Positions 43,663 through 52,110 of a DNA stretch of 64,000 bases are shown in pieces. Source of the DNA: Sedimentitalea sp041224545 (GTDB taxonomy: Bacteria; Pseudomonadota; Alphaproteobacteria; Rhodobacterales; Rhodobacteraceae); contig NZ_JBGFGP010000090.1 in NCBI RefSeq assembly GCF_041224545.1, positions 35,583 to 99,582 of the forward strand. The letters run 5' to 3'. The notes beneath the pieces were generated by a model. It was not told the DNA's origin and ran no database searches. It saw only the letters and a list, made by a program, of their open reading frames with translations. Within the stretch, counting starts at the first letter, position 1. The number at the start of each line of letters is the position of its first letter. The translations under genes were made by a program, and so were the position numbers.

Positions 43663-43704
43663 CTTCAAATATCCCGGGGGTCCGGGGGCTGGCCCCCGGT
43701 CCGG
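43663..43704. repeat. GC-rich CCCGGGGG-type hairpin element inside the ABC operon
   Basis: CCGGGGGC and GCCCCCGG form a tight stem with a 2-base loop, next to ATATCCCGGGGGTCC. Elements of this wording recur between genes in Rhodobacteraceae, by memory. Lying between the DppC-like permease and the ATPase, it may attenuate transcription or stabilise the upstream message. Confidence 0.5.
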
Positions 43705-43713
43705 CCTTCGAAA

Positions 43714-44907
43714 TCAGTCCCTCAGACTTTCTTCGCGCAGACCATCGGCCAGCAGGTTGAGCCCCAGAACGAGACTCAGCAATGCAAGCGCCGGGGGCAG
43801 GGCGGGATGCAGGTAGATCGACAGGAGCTTGCGCCCCTCGTTGATCGTGCTGCCCCAGTCCGGGCTTTCCGGTGGCAGGCCAAGGCCAAAGAAACCGAGT
43901 GTTCCCAAAAGGATGGTCGTATACCCGATGCGCAGACAGAAATCGACGATCAGCGGTCCGCGCGCATTGGGCAGGATTTCCCACAGCATGATGTACCATG
44001 GTCCTTCGCCCCGGGTCTGCGCCGCAGCCACGTAGTCGCGCGTCTTGATGTCCATCGCCAGTCCGCGCACGATGCGGAAGACCGTCGGCGAGTTGACGAA
44101 CACCACCGAGACAAAGACCACGAGAATGCCGCCGGGAATGTCGAACGCGTCGAGCACGTCCGGCAGGATTGCGATCTTGGTGCCAGACTCGGAAATCAGC
44201 GACAGGTAGAGCCAGAGCATCACGCCCAGCACCGCGATGAGCAACGGCGTGCGAAACCGCGGCTGCGTATAATAGCGCGAGTTCAGCAACACGCCCACAA
44301 AGACGATGGGAAAGACGAAGAGCACGGTGGCCATATAGTTCGGCACGCCCGTCGCCACGATTTCCGGAGTCACCAGCAGGTAAAAGAGCAGGATCACCGG
44401 AAAGGCGAGGATCAGGTTGGCGAGGAAGGACAGAAACGTGTCGAGCCGGCCGCCGTAATACCCCGCAGGGAGCCCGAGCGTGATACCGACCATGAAGGCA
44501 AACAGGGTTGCGAGAGGCGCGATCTGCACCACCACCCAGGCCCCCTTGACCATGCGGCTGAAAACGTCGCGTGCAAGATTGTCGCCGCCAAGCAGATACC
44601 AGGCATACTCTCCGCTCTCCGGGTCTGGCAGCGGAGTGCCGGGCACCTTGTTCTTCATGCCGGAAATCTGCGCCAGCGGATCATGGGTCACGATCAGGTC
44701 GAAGGCGCCGAAGATGCCGGTGAATACCCAGAACATCACAAGCGCAAAGCCGACCATGCCGATCGGGCTGTCAAAGAGTTTGCCGTAAAGCCCGAGCTTG
44801 CGCTTGAAGGTGATCGAGACGGTAAACAGGATGACGAGCGCGATCCAGACCGGAATGAACTGATAGAGGACGCGAAGGATGATGTCGAATGTGCCGAGAG
44901 GTTCCAT
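43714..44907 (-). CDS. ABC transporter permease, DppC-like
   Basis: 397 aa, longer than typical DppC (about 300 aa). About six TM segments are visible, including LYQFIPVWIALVILFTVSIT near the N-terminus, VGFALVMFWVFTGIFGAF and FLSFLANLILAFPVILLFY. A periplasmic insertion follows the second TM. The cytoplasmic EAA loop lies in DYVAAAQTRGEGPWYIMLWE, where the ATPase docks. The C-terminal LNLLADGLREESLRD is typical of DppC. It is 15 bp after the DppB-like gene on the minus strand. Confidence 0.9.
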   Translation of the reverse strand: MEPLGTFDIILRVLYQFIPVWIALVILFTVSITFKRKLGLYGKLFDSPIGMVGFALVMFWVFTGIFGAFDLIVTHDPLAQISGMKNKVPGTPLPDPESGEYAWYLLGGDNLARDVFSRMVKGAWVVVQIAPLATLFAFMVGITLGLPAGYYGGRLDTFLSFLANLILAFPVILLFYLLVTPEIVATGVPNYMATVLFVFPIVFVGVLLNSRYYTQPRFRTPLLIAVLGVMLWLYLSLISESGTKIAILPDVLDAFDIPGGILVVFVSVVFVNSPTVFRIVRGLAMDIKTRDYVAAAQTRGEGPWYIMLWEILPNARGPLIVDFCLRIGYTTILLGTLGFFGLGLPPESPDWGSTINEGRKLLSIYLHPALPPALALLSLVLGLNLLADGLREESLRD

Positions 44908-44922
44908 GTTCTCTGTCCTCCC

Positions 44923-45975
44923 TCAGGAAATACGGATGCGCGGGTTGAGGTAGACATAGCCGATATCCGATATCAGCTGGGTCACCAGCACCACGATCAC
45001 GGAGACCACCGAAACCGCAAGCAGCAGTTCGATGTCGTTATTGCCGGCGGCCTGCACCAGAACCCAGCCAAAGCCCTTGTAGTTGAAGAGCGTCTCGACG
45101 ATGACGACGCCGTTCAGAAGCCAGGGAAATTGCAGCATGATGACCGTGAAGGGCGCGATCAGCGCGTTGCGCAGCGCGTGTTTCAGGACGATGTCGCGGA
45201 ATTTCACGCCCTTCAGACGCGCGGTGCGGATATATTGCGCGGTCATGACCTCGGTCATGCTGGCGCGGGTCATGCGGGCGATGTAGCCCATGCCATAGAG
45301 CGAGATCGTCAATACCGGCAGAAAGAAATTCTCGAAATTGGCGCTTTCCATCGCCGAGGTCGCGGTGCCCTTGAACCATTTCAGCCCCACCGCCGACGAG
45401 GTAAAGACCGCGATGAAGATCACGCCCGAGACATATTCGGGGGTTGCCGTGGTGATGATGGAAAAGGTTGAAAGGGTACGGTCGGTGACCGAGCCTTCGC
45501 GCATGCCCGCGAGCACACCGATCAGCAAGGCGCTCGGCACCATGAGAACCAGAACCCAGAACATCAGCTTGCCCGTCAGCCCGAGACGTGTCGAGATGAT
45601 GCCTGAAACCTCGTCCTTGAACACGGTGGAATAGCCCCAGTCGCCTTGCAGGATGCCACAGAACCTCGGGGCATCGGCGGCTTCCTCGACCGTTGCGGTT
45701 CCCTCGATGCAGCGCCCTGTCACGCCTTCGTCGCTTTCCAGGGTCCAGCCCGGCAACACGCCGAGCCACTGACCGTATTTCACCGGTAGAGGCTGCATAT
45801 AGCCACCCTTGGTCAGCCAGCTTTCGACCGCTTCGTCGGACATGCGAAAGTTGCCCTGGGTCTTGGCGAGTTTTTCGAGGTTCGGGTAGAGATTGGTCAG
45901 AAAGAACACGATGAAGGTGAGGCAGATCGCCGTCAGTATCATCACGCCCGTTCGACGCAGAATGAAAAGTCCCAT
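44923..45975 (-). CDS. ABC transporter permease, DppB-like
   Basis: 350 aa. Six TM segments are expected; visible ones include TGVMILTAICLTFIVFFLTN (first), LMFWVLVLMVPSALLIGVLA and VVSVIVVLVTQLISDIGYVY (last). The EAA loop is ARMTRASMTEVMTAQYIRTA with RLKGV following, and the C-terminal YVYLNPRIRIS is the usual DppB ending. It forms the translocation pore with the DppC-like protein. It lies 115 bp after the binding-protein gene. Confidence 0.92.
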   Translation of the reverse strand: MGLFILRRTGVMILTAICLTFIVFFLTNLYPNLEKLAKTQGNFRMSDEAVESWLTKGGYMQPLPVKYGQWLGVLPGWTLESDEGVTGRCIEGTATVEEAADAPRFCGILQGDWGYSTVFKDEVSGIISTRLGLTGKLMFWVLVLMVPSALLIGVLAGMREGSVTDRTLSTFSIITTATPEYVSGVIFIAVFTSSAVGLKWFKGTATSAMESANFENFFLPVLTISLYGMGYIARMTRASMTEVMTAQYIRTARLKGVKFRDIVLKHALRNALIAPFTVIMLQFPWLLNGVVIVETLFNYKGFGWVLVQAAGNNDIELLLAVSVVSVIVVLVTQLISDIGYVYLNPRIRIS

Positions 45976-46090
45976 GAAGTCCCCCTGTCTACTGCTGGCT
46001 CCGCGCCGGGTTGTCCGACGTCTGGCGGGCTGGCGGCACGAGCGCCCGAATGCTGCCGCACGCTAGGGACGCGCGGCAGCAATTCGTTCT

Positions 46091-47752
46091 TCAGGCGGCA
46101 AAACCCCATTTGTAATGGTGGTGTTCGAAGGTCAGATGCATGTCGGTGTTCACCAGTCCTTCCCTCATGTGACGATAGAGAGAACGCCAATAGGGCTGGA
46201 TCGTGACGCCTTCTTCCTGGATCAGCGCCTGGCCCTTGGCCGAGATCTCGCGCCGCTTGTCGGCATCGGCGATGGCGAGCGCCTCTTCGAGCAGCGCGTC
46301 GAACTCGGGATTGGACCAGCCGAATTCGTTCCAGGCCTCGCCCGAGCGGTAGGCCAGCGCCCAGATCTGCACACCCAGCGGACGCGGATTCCAGTTGGTC
46401 GAGCTGTAGGGGTATTTCGTCCAGTCGTTCCAGAAGGTCGATCCCGGCAGCACGGTCCGCTTGACCTTGAAACCGGCATCGCGAAGCTGTGCGGCGACGG
46501 CATCGGTGGTGTTCTTGCGCCAGTCGTCGTCGATCGACATCAACTCGTGCTCGAAATCCATCATCCCGGCTTCTTCCATCAGGGCGCGGGCCCGCTCCGG
46601 GTCGGGTGCGATTGGCGGCAATTCGGCATATTCCGGATGCAGCGGTCCAACATGATGGTTTTCTGCCGGTCTGCCGCGATTGCCATAGCCCAGTTCCAGA
46701 AGAACCGAGTTGTCCACCGCCAGTTGCAGCGCCTGTCGCACGCGCTTGTCCGCATAGGGCTTGACGCCGTCGAACTCGGCAAACTGGTTGGGCCGGATAA
46801 CGATGGTCGCTGCGGTTACCACCTCGGATTTCACATAGCCGAGATCGTCCATCACGTCGATGAATTCGCCCACGGATTCATAGAGCATATCGACCTCGTC
46901 TGATTCCAGCGCGGCCAGCCACGAGGACGGATCGGTGCCATAGTCGATATACTCGATGCGGTCGAGATAAGGCCCGCCATAGACCTCGGTGCCCCACCAG
47001 GTGTGGTCTTCGTTGCGCACCAGCGTCGCCTTGACGCCAACTTCCATCTCTTCGAGCAGGAAGGGGCCAGTGCCGACATTCTTGGTGAAATCATCGGTCT
47101 GATAGCTGGAATGCACCACCGCCGCCGGATAATCGGCCATGCCGACGATCAGGGTGATATCAGGCCTTGGCAGGTTCAGGCGGACGGTGGTGTCGTCGAC
47201 AACTTCGATGGCGCCGTCGCGGGCTTTGCCGGTCTCGTCGTCGATCAGCGTCGCGAAGCGTCCGGCCATGGAATTGCCCTCGACCGACTTGTCGCACCAG
47301 CGTTCGATATTGCGGGCAACGTCCTCGGCGGTGAAATCGTCGCCGTTGTTCCATTTCACGCCCGGACGGACATTCAGCGTATAGACCGTCGCGTCGTCGT
47401 TGATCTCCCAACTGTCGAGCAACATGCCCCGCACCGTGCCGTCATTGTTGTATTCGACCATGTATTCGAGCGTGCCGCGAGTCTGGTTGCCCAGTTCGGA
47501 CCAGTCATAGGTGCGGGTATCCTTGAGCGCCTTGATCTGCATCTGCACCCGCAATGTCCCGCCCTGTTTCGCTTCCTGCGCCTGGGCCGGCATCGGCAGC
47601 CCGATCATGCCATAGGCCGCCGCGGTCGTGACGCCAAAGGTCGACGCACGTGCAAGGAAATCCCGGCGCGTGATCTTGCCGTCGCGATATTCCTTGGCGT
47701 GCATCTCGGCAGCCCAATGGATCGGCTTGCCGTTGATTGTCTGCTGGGTCAT
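46091..47752 (-). CDS. ABC transporter substrate-binding protein (family 5, Tat-exported)
   Basis: 553 aa of the DppA/OppA class (SBP_bac_5). A twin-arginine signal is visible: TRRDFLARAS, then GVTTAAAYGMIGLPMPAQA, so export is probably Tat-dependent and folded. The mature part contains NVRPGVKWNNGDDFTAEDVA, the family signature, and NVGTGPFLLEEMEVG. I chose ATG 47752 (MTQQTINGKPIHW); a longer frame starts at 47803. First gene of the importer operon. Ligand likely a peptide or a similar amine-bearing compound; unknown. Confidence 0.9.
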   Translation of the reverse strand: MTQQTINGKPIHWAAEMHAKEYRDGKITRRDFLARASTFGVTTAAAYGMIGLPMPAQAQEAKQGGTLRVQMQIKALKDTRTYDWSELGNQTRGTLEYMVEYNNDGTVRGMLLDSWEINDDATVYTLNVRPGVKWNNGDDFTAEDVARNIERWCDKSVEGNSMAGRFATLIDDETGKARDGAIEVVDDTTVRLNLPRPDITLIVGMADYPAAVVHSSYQTDDFTKNVGTGPFLLEEMEVGVKATLVRNEDHTWWGTEVYGGPYLDRIEYIDYGTDPSSWLAALESDEVDMLYESVGEFIDVMDDLGYVKSEVVTAATIVIRPNQFAEFDGVKPYADKRVRQALQLAVDNSVLLELGYGNRGRPAENHHVGPLHPEYAELPPIAPDPERARALMEEAGMMDFEHELMSIDDDWRKNTTDAVAAQLRDAGFKVKRTVLPGSTFWNDWTKYPYSSTNWNPRPLGVQIWALAYRSGEAWNEFGWSNPEFDALLEEALAIADADKRREISAKGQALIQEEGVTIQPYWRSLYRHMREGLVNTDMHLTFEHHHYKWGFAA

Positions 47753-48077
47753 CTGGCTCTCCCTGTTGATGTGATGAGGATATCGGAATGACACGCTCGT
47801 CATGACCTGTCAGATACACAGGTCCACGCGAGGCTTATGATCGCTTGTGACTTCATTCCCTGAGGGTATTCGGCACAAGATTGGCCCACAGGTCAATGAT
47901 CGCTTTCGACATTCTGGTAATATTTACGACATTGCTAAAGCAGTAGAGCAAATTCGGGAAACGACATCCGATGTCGTGATCTATCCGGGGCGGTTGAATG
48001 CGAATCGTTCCGGACGGCCCAGTCAGCACAATTGTGGCCGCGCAAGGCAGATCAGGATTGTGGCTGCGCAAGGCAGA
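47753..48077. other. Intergenic region, promoter side of the ABC importer; no convincing gene
   Basis: 325 bp between the binding-protein start and the miaA stop, both on the minus strand. It is less GC-rich than its surroundings. A 72-codon minus frame exists (47853-48071) but has no recognisable features. The region should hold the importer promoter. Its right end includes the 26/25-bp tandem repeat. Confidence 0.5.
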
Positions 48078-48081
48078 TCAG
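48031..48081. repeat. Tandem direct repeat of about 26 bp at the miaA 3' end
   Basis: ATTGTGGCCGCGCAAGGCAG followed by ATCAGG (48031-48056) is repeated as ATTGTGGCTGCGCAAGGCAG followed by ATCAG (48057-48081), one substitution and one base shorter. The second unit contains the miaA stop codon. Likely a recent slippage duplication. Confidence 0.8.
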
Positions 48082-48953
48082 ATTGTGGGTGTGATCGAGA
48101 TCCAGTCCCGCATCCGGGCGCGGAACCATGTGCGCTGGCGTTTCGCGAATTGGCGCGTGGCAACGGTGGCGCGCGCGCGGGCCTCCTCAAGGGTCAGATC
48201 GCCCTGAATATGTGCGATCAACTCCGGCACGCCGATCGCGCGAAAGGCGGGCAGGGCGGGGTTGTGGTGTGGCATCATCTCCTGCACTTCGTTCAGCGCG
48301 CCCATGTCGATCATCTGGTCAAACCGCCGCGCAATTCGTTCGTTCAGCCAGTCGCGGGGCGCATCAAGGACGAGAGGCGTCGTGTGCGCAAGCGGCAGCG
48401 CGGGCGGTGGAGTTTCGGCTTTCCAGTCCGCGAGCGTGCGCCCGGTCGTGGCCTGAACTTCATAGGCGCGCTGGACCCGGGTCCGGTTCCGGATGTCGAG
48501 CCCCGCAAGCGTGTGCGCATCAACCGCCGCGATCAGAGCTTCGTGACTCATTGCGTCGGCGGCGCGGCGGATCTCCGCCGGGGTGGGTGGAATGTCGGCG
48601 ATTCCCTGGGTCAGCGCGGAAAAATAGAGCCCTGTGCCGCCGATGATGATCGGACGCTCGCTCCCCGTCAGAAGCGGAACGACCTCGCGCAGCCAATGGC
48701 CCGTGGAATAAGGTGCGTCGTGGTCGATATGGCCATACAGGCAATGCGGCACGCGCGCTTCCTCCTCCTCCGAGGGGCGCGCGGTCACGACACGCCAACA
48801 CGCATAGACCTGGCTGGCATCCGCATTGACGATGACTCCACCGTCGCGCTCGGCAATTTGCAGCGCCAGCGCGGATTTCCCCGATGCCGTGGGGCCCGCG
48901 ATCAGAACAGGCTTGTCTATTGGAATATCAGGGAGTTGCGCGTGGTTTTTCAT
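48078..48953 (-). CDS. miaA: tRNA dimethylallyltransferase
   Basis: 291 aa. The P-loop is LIAGPTASGKSALALQ, followed by the substrate-channel motif DASQVYACWRVVTARPS and the GGTGLYFSALTQG signature. MiaA transfers a dimethylallyl group to A37 of tRNAs that read codons starting with U, aiding translation fidelity. ATG 48953 is chosen over the longer frame because it begins the sequence just before the P-loop. It is divergent from pyrH; 126 bp separate them. No hfq gene follows, unlike enterobacteria. Confidence 0.95.
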   Translation of the reverse strand: MKNHAQLPDIPIDKPVLIAGPTASGKSALALQIAERDGGVIVNADASQVYACWRVVTARPSEEEEARVPHCLYGHIDHDAPYSTGHWLREVVPLLTGSERPIIIGGTGLYFSALTQGIADIPPTPAEIRRAADAMSHEALIAAVDAHTLAGLDIRNRTRVQRAYEVQATTGRTLADWKAETPPPALPLAHTTPLVLDAPRDWLNERIARRFDQMIDMGALNEVQEMMPHHNPALPAFRAIGVPELIAHIQGDLTLEEARARATVATRQFAKRQRTWFRARMRDWISITPTI

Positions 48954-49079
48954 GTTTATCTGTCGCCTGTAACGATTTTTCTGCGGCGCTTTGCCTGCCT
49001 CAGCAGGATGGCGGATTGTACCCGGACGCAATTTCCTTCATTTTGCCCGAAGTAAACCCGTCCTGCCGCGGAGCGCAAC

Positions 49080-49832
49080 ATGACCACGTCCTCACCATCC
49101 GAACCTGCAACCGCCCCGGACGCAACGGCCTTTCGCAGGGTCATGCTCAAAATCTCGGGCGAGGCCCTGATGGGAGACCAGGGGTTCGGACTGCATCCGC
49201 CAACCGTCGAGCGGATTGCCAGGGAAGTGCAGTCGGTTCACGAGCTTGGCGTCGAAATCTGCATGGTCATCGGGGGCGGCAACATCTTTCGCGGATTGCA
49301 GGGCTCGGCGCAGGGGATGGAACGCACCACCGCCGATTACATGGGGATGCTGGCGACGGTGATGAACGCGTTGGCGATGCAATCGGCGCTTGAGGCGCTG
49401 AATATCCACACCAGGGTGATCAGCGCGATCACAATGAACGAGGTGGCGGAACCCTATATCCGCCGCCGCGCGGTGCGGCACCTGGAAAAGAAGCGCGTCT
49501 GCATCTTTGCCGCCGGCACGGGCAACCCGTATTTCACCACCGATACGGCCGCGACCCTTCGCGCCAACGAAATGAAATGCGAAGCGATCTTCAAGGGCAC
49601 CAAGGTGGATGGTGTATATGACAAGGATCCGGCCAAATATGCTGACGCCAAACGCTATGACACCGTGTCCTATGACGATGTATTGGCGAAACGTCTGGGC
49701 GTGATGGATGCCAGCGCCATCGCGCTGGCGCGCGACAACAGCTTGCCGATCATCGTGTTCTCGCTCGACGAGCCGGGGGGATTTCGCGGCATTCTCGCGG
49801 GCGAAGGGACCTATACCAAGGTTCAGGGGTAA
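49080..49832 (+). CDS. pyrH: UMP kinase
   Basis: 250 aa, amino-acid kinase fold. It begins (after a 20-residue N-terminal extension rich in Ala/Pro/Thr) with RVMLKISGEALMGDQGFGLH. VIGGGNIFRG and AAGTGNPYFTTDTAATLRA follow, and the UMP-binding end DKDPAKYADAKRYDT. It phosphorylates UMP to UDP and is UTP-feedback-inhibited in bacteria. It precedes frr by 180 bp, the conserved pyrH-frr order. Confidence 0.97.
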   Translation: MTTSSPSEPATAPDATAFRRVMLKISGEALMGDQGFGLHPPTVERIAREVQSVHELGVEICMVIGGGNIFRGLQGSAQGMERTTADYMGMLATVMNALAMQSALEALNIHTRVISAITMNEVAEPYIRRRAVRHLEKKRVCIFAAGTGNPYFTTDTAATLRANEMKCEAIFKGTKVDGVYDKDPAKYADAKRYDTVSYDDVLAKRLGVMDASAIALARDNSLPIIVFSLDEPGGFRGILAGEGTYTKVQG

Positions 49833-49963
49833 GTTTGCACCAGGGGTCAGGGGGGCAGAGCCGGCCGGCAGGGGCGGACGGTCGCCTCATGCGGGCAGGG
49901 CGCACAAGTGCCGCTGGTCTTTCCCGCTTCATCTGCTAATAACGTGGCGTTAGGCCTGCAGGT

Positions 49964-49969
49964 ATACTG
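49964..49969 (+). promoter_or_regulatory. Possible -10 element of the frr promoter
   Basis: TATACT lies 44 bp before the frr start in an AT-richer stretch of the pyrH-frr gap. A -35 candidate at 17 bp spacing (TAACGT) is weak, so this is tentative. Confidence 0.3.
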
Positions 49970-50012
49970 AACGGCACGAAACGGAACGCGCATTTCTGGA
50001 GAATAGAGCGAC

Positions 50013-50579
50013 ATGTCTGACGACTTCATGCTGGACACGGATGATCTTGAGCGGCGAATGGATGGCGCAATGGCCAACCTGCGCACGGAATTTGCGTCGC
50101 TGCGGACCGGACGGGCCAGCGCATCCATGCTCGAACCCGTGATGGTCGACGCTTATGGGTCTGCGACGCCGATCAACCAGGTCGGCACCGTCAACGTGCC
50201 CGAACCGCGCATGGTGACGATCAACGTCTGGGACAAGGGTCTTGTCGGCAAGGTCGAAAAGGCGATCCGCGAGAGCGGTCTGGGTATCAATCCACAGTTG
50301 AACGGCACGATCATCATGTTGCCCATTCCCGAGTTGAACGAGGAGCGCCGCCGCGAGCTTGGCAAGGTGGCGGGCCAATACGCCGAAAGCGCGCGGGTTT
50401 CGGTCCGCAACGTCCGGCGGGATGGCATGGACCAGATCAAGAAAGCCAAATCGGACGGTGCGGTTTCCGAAGACGATCAGAAATTCTGGGAAGAGACGGT
50501 TCAGGAACTGACCAACAAGCATATCGCGGCCATCGATGCGGCGCTGGAAGCGAAACAAGCGGAAATTATGCAGGTTTGA
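50013..50579 (+). CDS. frr: Ribosome recycling factor
   Basis: 188 aa, standard length. MSDDFMLDTDDLERRMDGAM, then LRTGRASASMLEPVMVDAYG, RNVRRDGMDQIKKAKSDGAV and EDDQKFWEETVQELT are all RRF landmarks. With EF-G it splits the post-termination ribosome. The stop overlaps a TTG that begins uppS, so uppS is translated by coupling. Start ATG 50013 has GGAGAA upstream. Confidence 0.97.
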   Translation: MSDDFMLDTDDLERRMDGAMANLRTEFASLRTGRASASMLEPVMVDAYGSATPINQVGTVNVPEPRMVTINVWDKGLVGKVEKAIRESGLGINPQLNGTIIMLPIPELNEERRRELGKVAGQYAESARVSVRNVRRDGMDQIKKAKSDGAVSEDDQKFWEETVQELTNKHIAAIDAALEAKQAEIMQV

Positions 50580-51322
50580 GACAGCACGGCAAGACATCTG
50601 TAGCGGAGACCGCGCCTCCGGGCGGGCCGCGTCACGTGGCCATCATCATGGACGGCAACGGTCGCTGGGCGCAGGCGCGCGGGCGGCCGCGCCTGTTCGG
50701 TCACCATGCCGGGGCGCGGCGGGTGCGCGATGTCGTCGAGGCCTGCCCGGATCTGGGTATCAAGTATCTGACGATATTTGCATTCTCGACCGAGAACTGG
50801 AAACGGACCCAGGTCGAAGTGGCCGGGTTGATGAGTCTTTTTCGCCGCTACATCACCCGCGAGGCCCGTGCGCTGAAGGATCGAGGGGTGCGTGTGCGGT
50901 TCATTGGCGACCGTCTGAGGCTGGATGAAAAGCTCGTCGTCCTGATGGATCAGCTTGAGGAAATGACCGCAGGCAATGACGTCGTACATCTGACGATCGC
51001 GTTGAACTATGGCGGTCGCGACGAGGTGGCCCGCGCGACCAAGCGCCTGGCGCAGGATGTCGCCGCAGGGTGTCTGAGTCCGGATGACGTCGATGAGGAA
51101 ACATTGCCGCGTTATCTCGACACCCATGTTCTGCCCGATCCGGACCTCGTGATCCGTACCAGCGGCGAGGCGCGGATATCGAACTTCCTGCTCTGGCAAT
51201 CGGCCTATGCGGAATACGAGTTCATCGACACGCTCTGGCCGGATTTCTCCGCTGAGGAACTCCGCCGTCTGTGCACCAGCTACGGCGCGCGCGATCGCAG
51301 ATTCGGCGCCGTTCCCGCATGA
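50576..51322 (+). CDS. uppS: Undecaprenyl diphosphate synthase (isoprenyl transferase)
   Basis: 248 aa. HVAIIMDGNGRWAQARG carries the catalytic Asp, and GHHAGARRVRD and LTIFAFSTENW follow. The C-terminal LVIRTSGEARISNFLLWQ and the YAEYEFIDTLWPDF ending are typical. It condenses eight isopentenyl units onto farnesyl diphosphate to form the C55 carrier for cell-wall synthesis. The start appears to be TTG overlapping the frr stop; no upstream ATG is available and the next GTG lies just before the HVAII motif. It overlaps cdsA by 4 bp. Confidence 0.95.
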   Translation: MRQHGKTSVAETAPPGGPRHVAIIMDGNGRWAQARGRPRLFGHHAGARRVRDVVEACPDLGIKYLTIFAFSTENWKRTQVEVAGLMSLFRRYITREARALKDRGVRVRFIGDRLRLDEKLVVLMDQLEEMTAGNDVVHLTIALNYGGRDEVARATKRLAQDVAAGCLSPDDVDEETLPRYLDTHVLPDPDLVIRTSGEARISNFLLWQSAYAEYEFIDTLWPDFSAEELRRLCTSYGARDRRFGAVPA

Positions 51323-52110
51323 GCGGCGGTGGCCGCTGGGCGGATCTGGCACCGCGTATCGGATCCGCCGTGGTCATGGTGGCCGTTGGTGTGCTGGCAA
51401 TCTGGGCCGGTTCTGATGTGTTCCATGTCTTTGTCGCCGTGCTCTGCGGGACGATGACGTGGGAATTGCTGCGGATGCTGAACGGGCAATCCGGATCTCT
51501 GATCCTGATCGTTGCCGGGGTGGCGGCGCTGTCGCTGTTCGCCGCGATCCATCTGCCGTCAGCCTATGCCGTGCCGCTATGCGCGGTGCCGCTTGTGTTG
51601 GGGCTGCTGGTGACGCGTCGGCATCGCCTCGTCTGTGCGGCTTACATGGCGCTCATTCTGCTGGCCGGGCTGGAAATGATGATGCTGCGCGATGAGCTGG
51701 GCCTTGTCTGGATCATCTGGCTGATCCTGATCGTGGTGGTATCCGATGTCGCCGGCTATTTTGCCGGTCGCTTGCTGGGCGGGCCGAAATTCTGGCCGCG
51801 GGTCAGTCCGAAAAAGACATGGTCGGGAACCGTGGCGGGATGGCTTGGCGCGGCGGTGGTCGGTGCGGTTTTCGCGGTGCAGCAGGAAACAAGCCTCCTG
51901 CTCGTGCCCTATTCCGTTCTCGTGGCCTTTGCGGCGCAGATGGGCGACATCGCCGAAAGCGCCGTGAAGCGGTTGGTCGGCGTCAAGGATTCCAGCGCGC
52001 TGATCCCCGGACATGGCGGTTTTCTCGACCGGTTTGACGGGATGCTGGGGGCATCCTTCTTCATGTTCGTCATCGCGGGACTCTGCGGATTGCCACCAGG
52101 ATCCGTGTGA
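51319..52110 (+). CDS. cdsA: Phosphatidate cytidylyltransferase
   Basis: 263 aa, about eight TM segments. The CDP-diacylglycerol synthase signature near the end reads SAVKRLVGVKDSSALIPGHG followed by GFLDRFDG, with the metal-binding Asp residues. It makes CDP-diacylglycerol from CTP and phosphatidate, the branch point for all phospholipids. Start ATG 51319 overlaps uppS (ATGA), and the stop overlaps the dxr start. Confidence 0.95.
   Translation: MSGGGRWADLAPRIGSAVVMVAVGVLAIWAGSDVFHVFVAVLCGTMTWELLRMLNGQSGSLILIVAGVAALSLFAAIHLPSAYAVPLCAVPLVLGLLVTRRHRLVCAAYMALILLAGLEMMMLRDELGLVWIIWLILIVVVSDVAGYFAGRLLGGPKFWPRVSPKKTWSGTVAGWLGAAVVGAVFAVQQETSLLLVPYSVLVAFAAQMGDIAESAVKRLVGVKDSSALIPGHGGFLDRFDGMLGASFFMFVIAGLCGLPPGSV

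Noticed and set aside
47853..48071. 72-codon minus-strand frame between miaA and the importer
   Set aside because: Low-complexity hydrophobic mix without motif or supported start; it runs into the tandem repeat.
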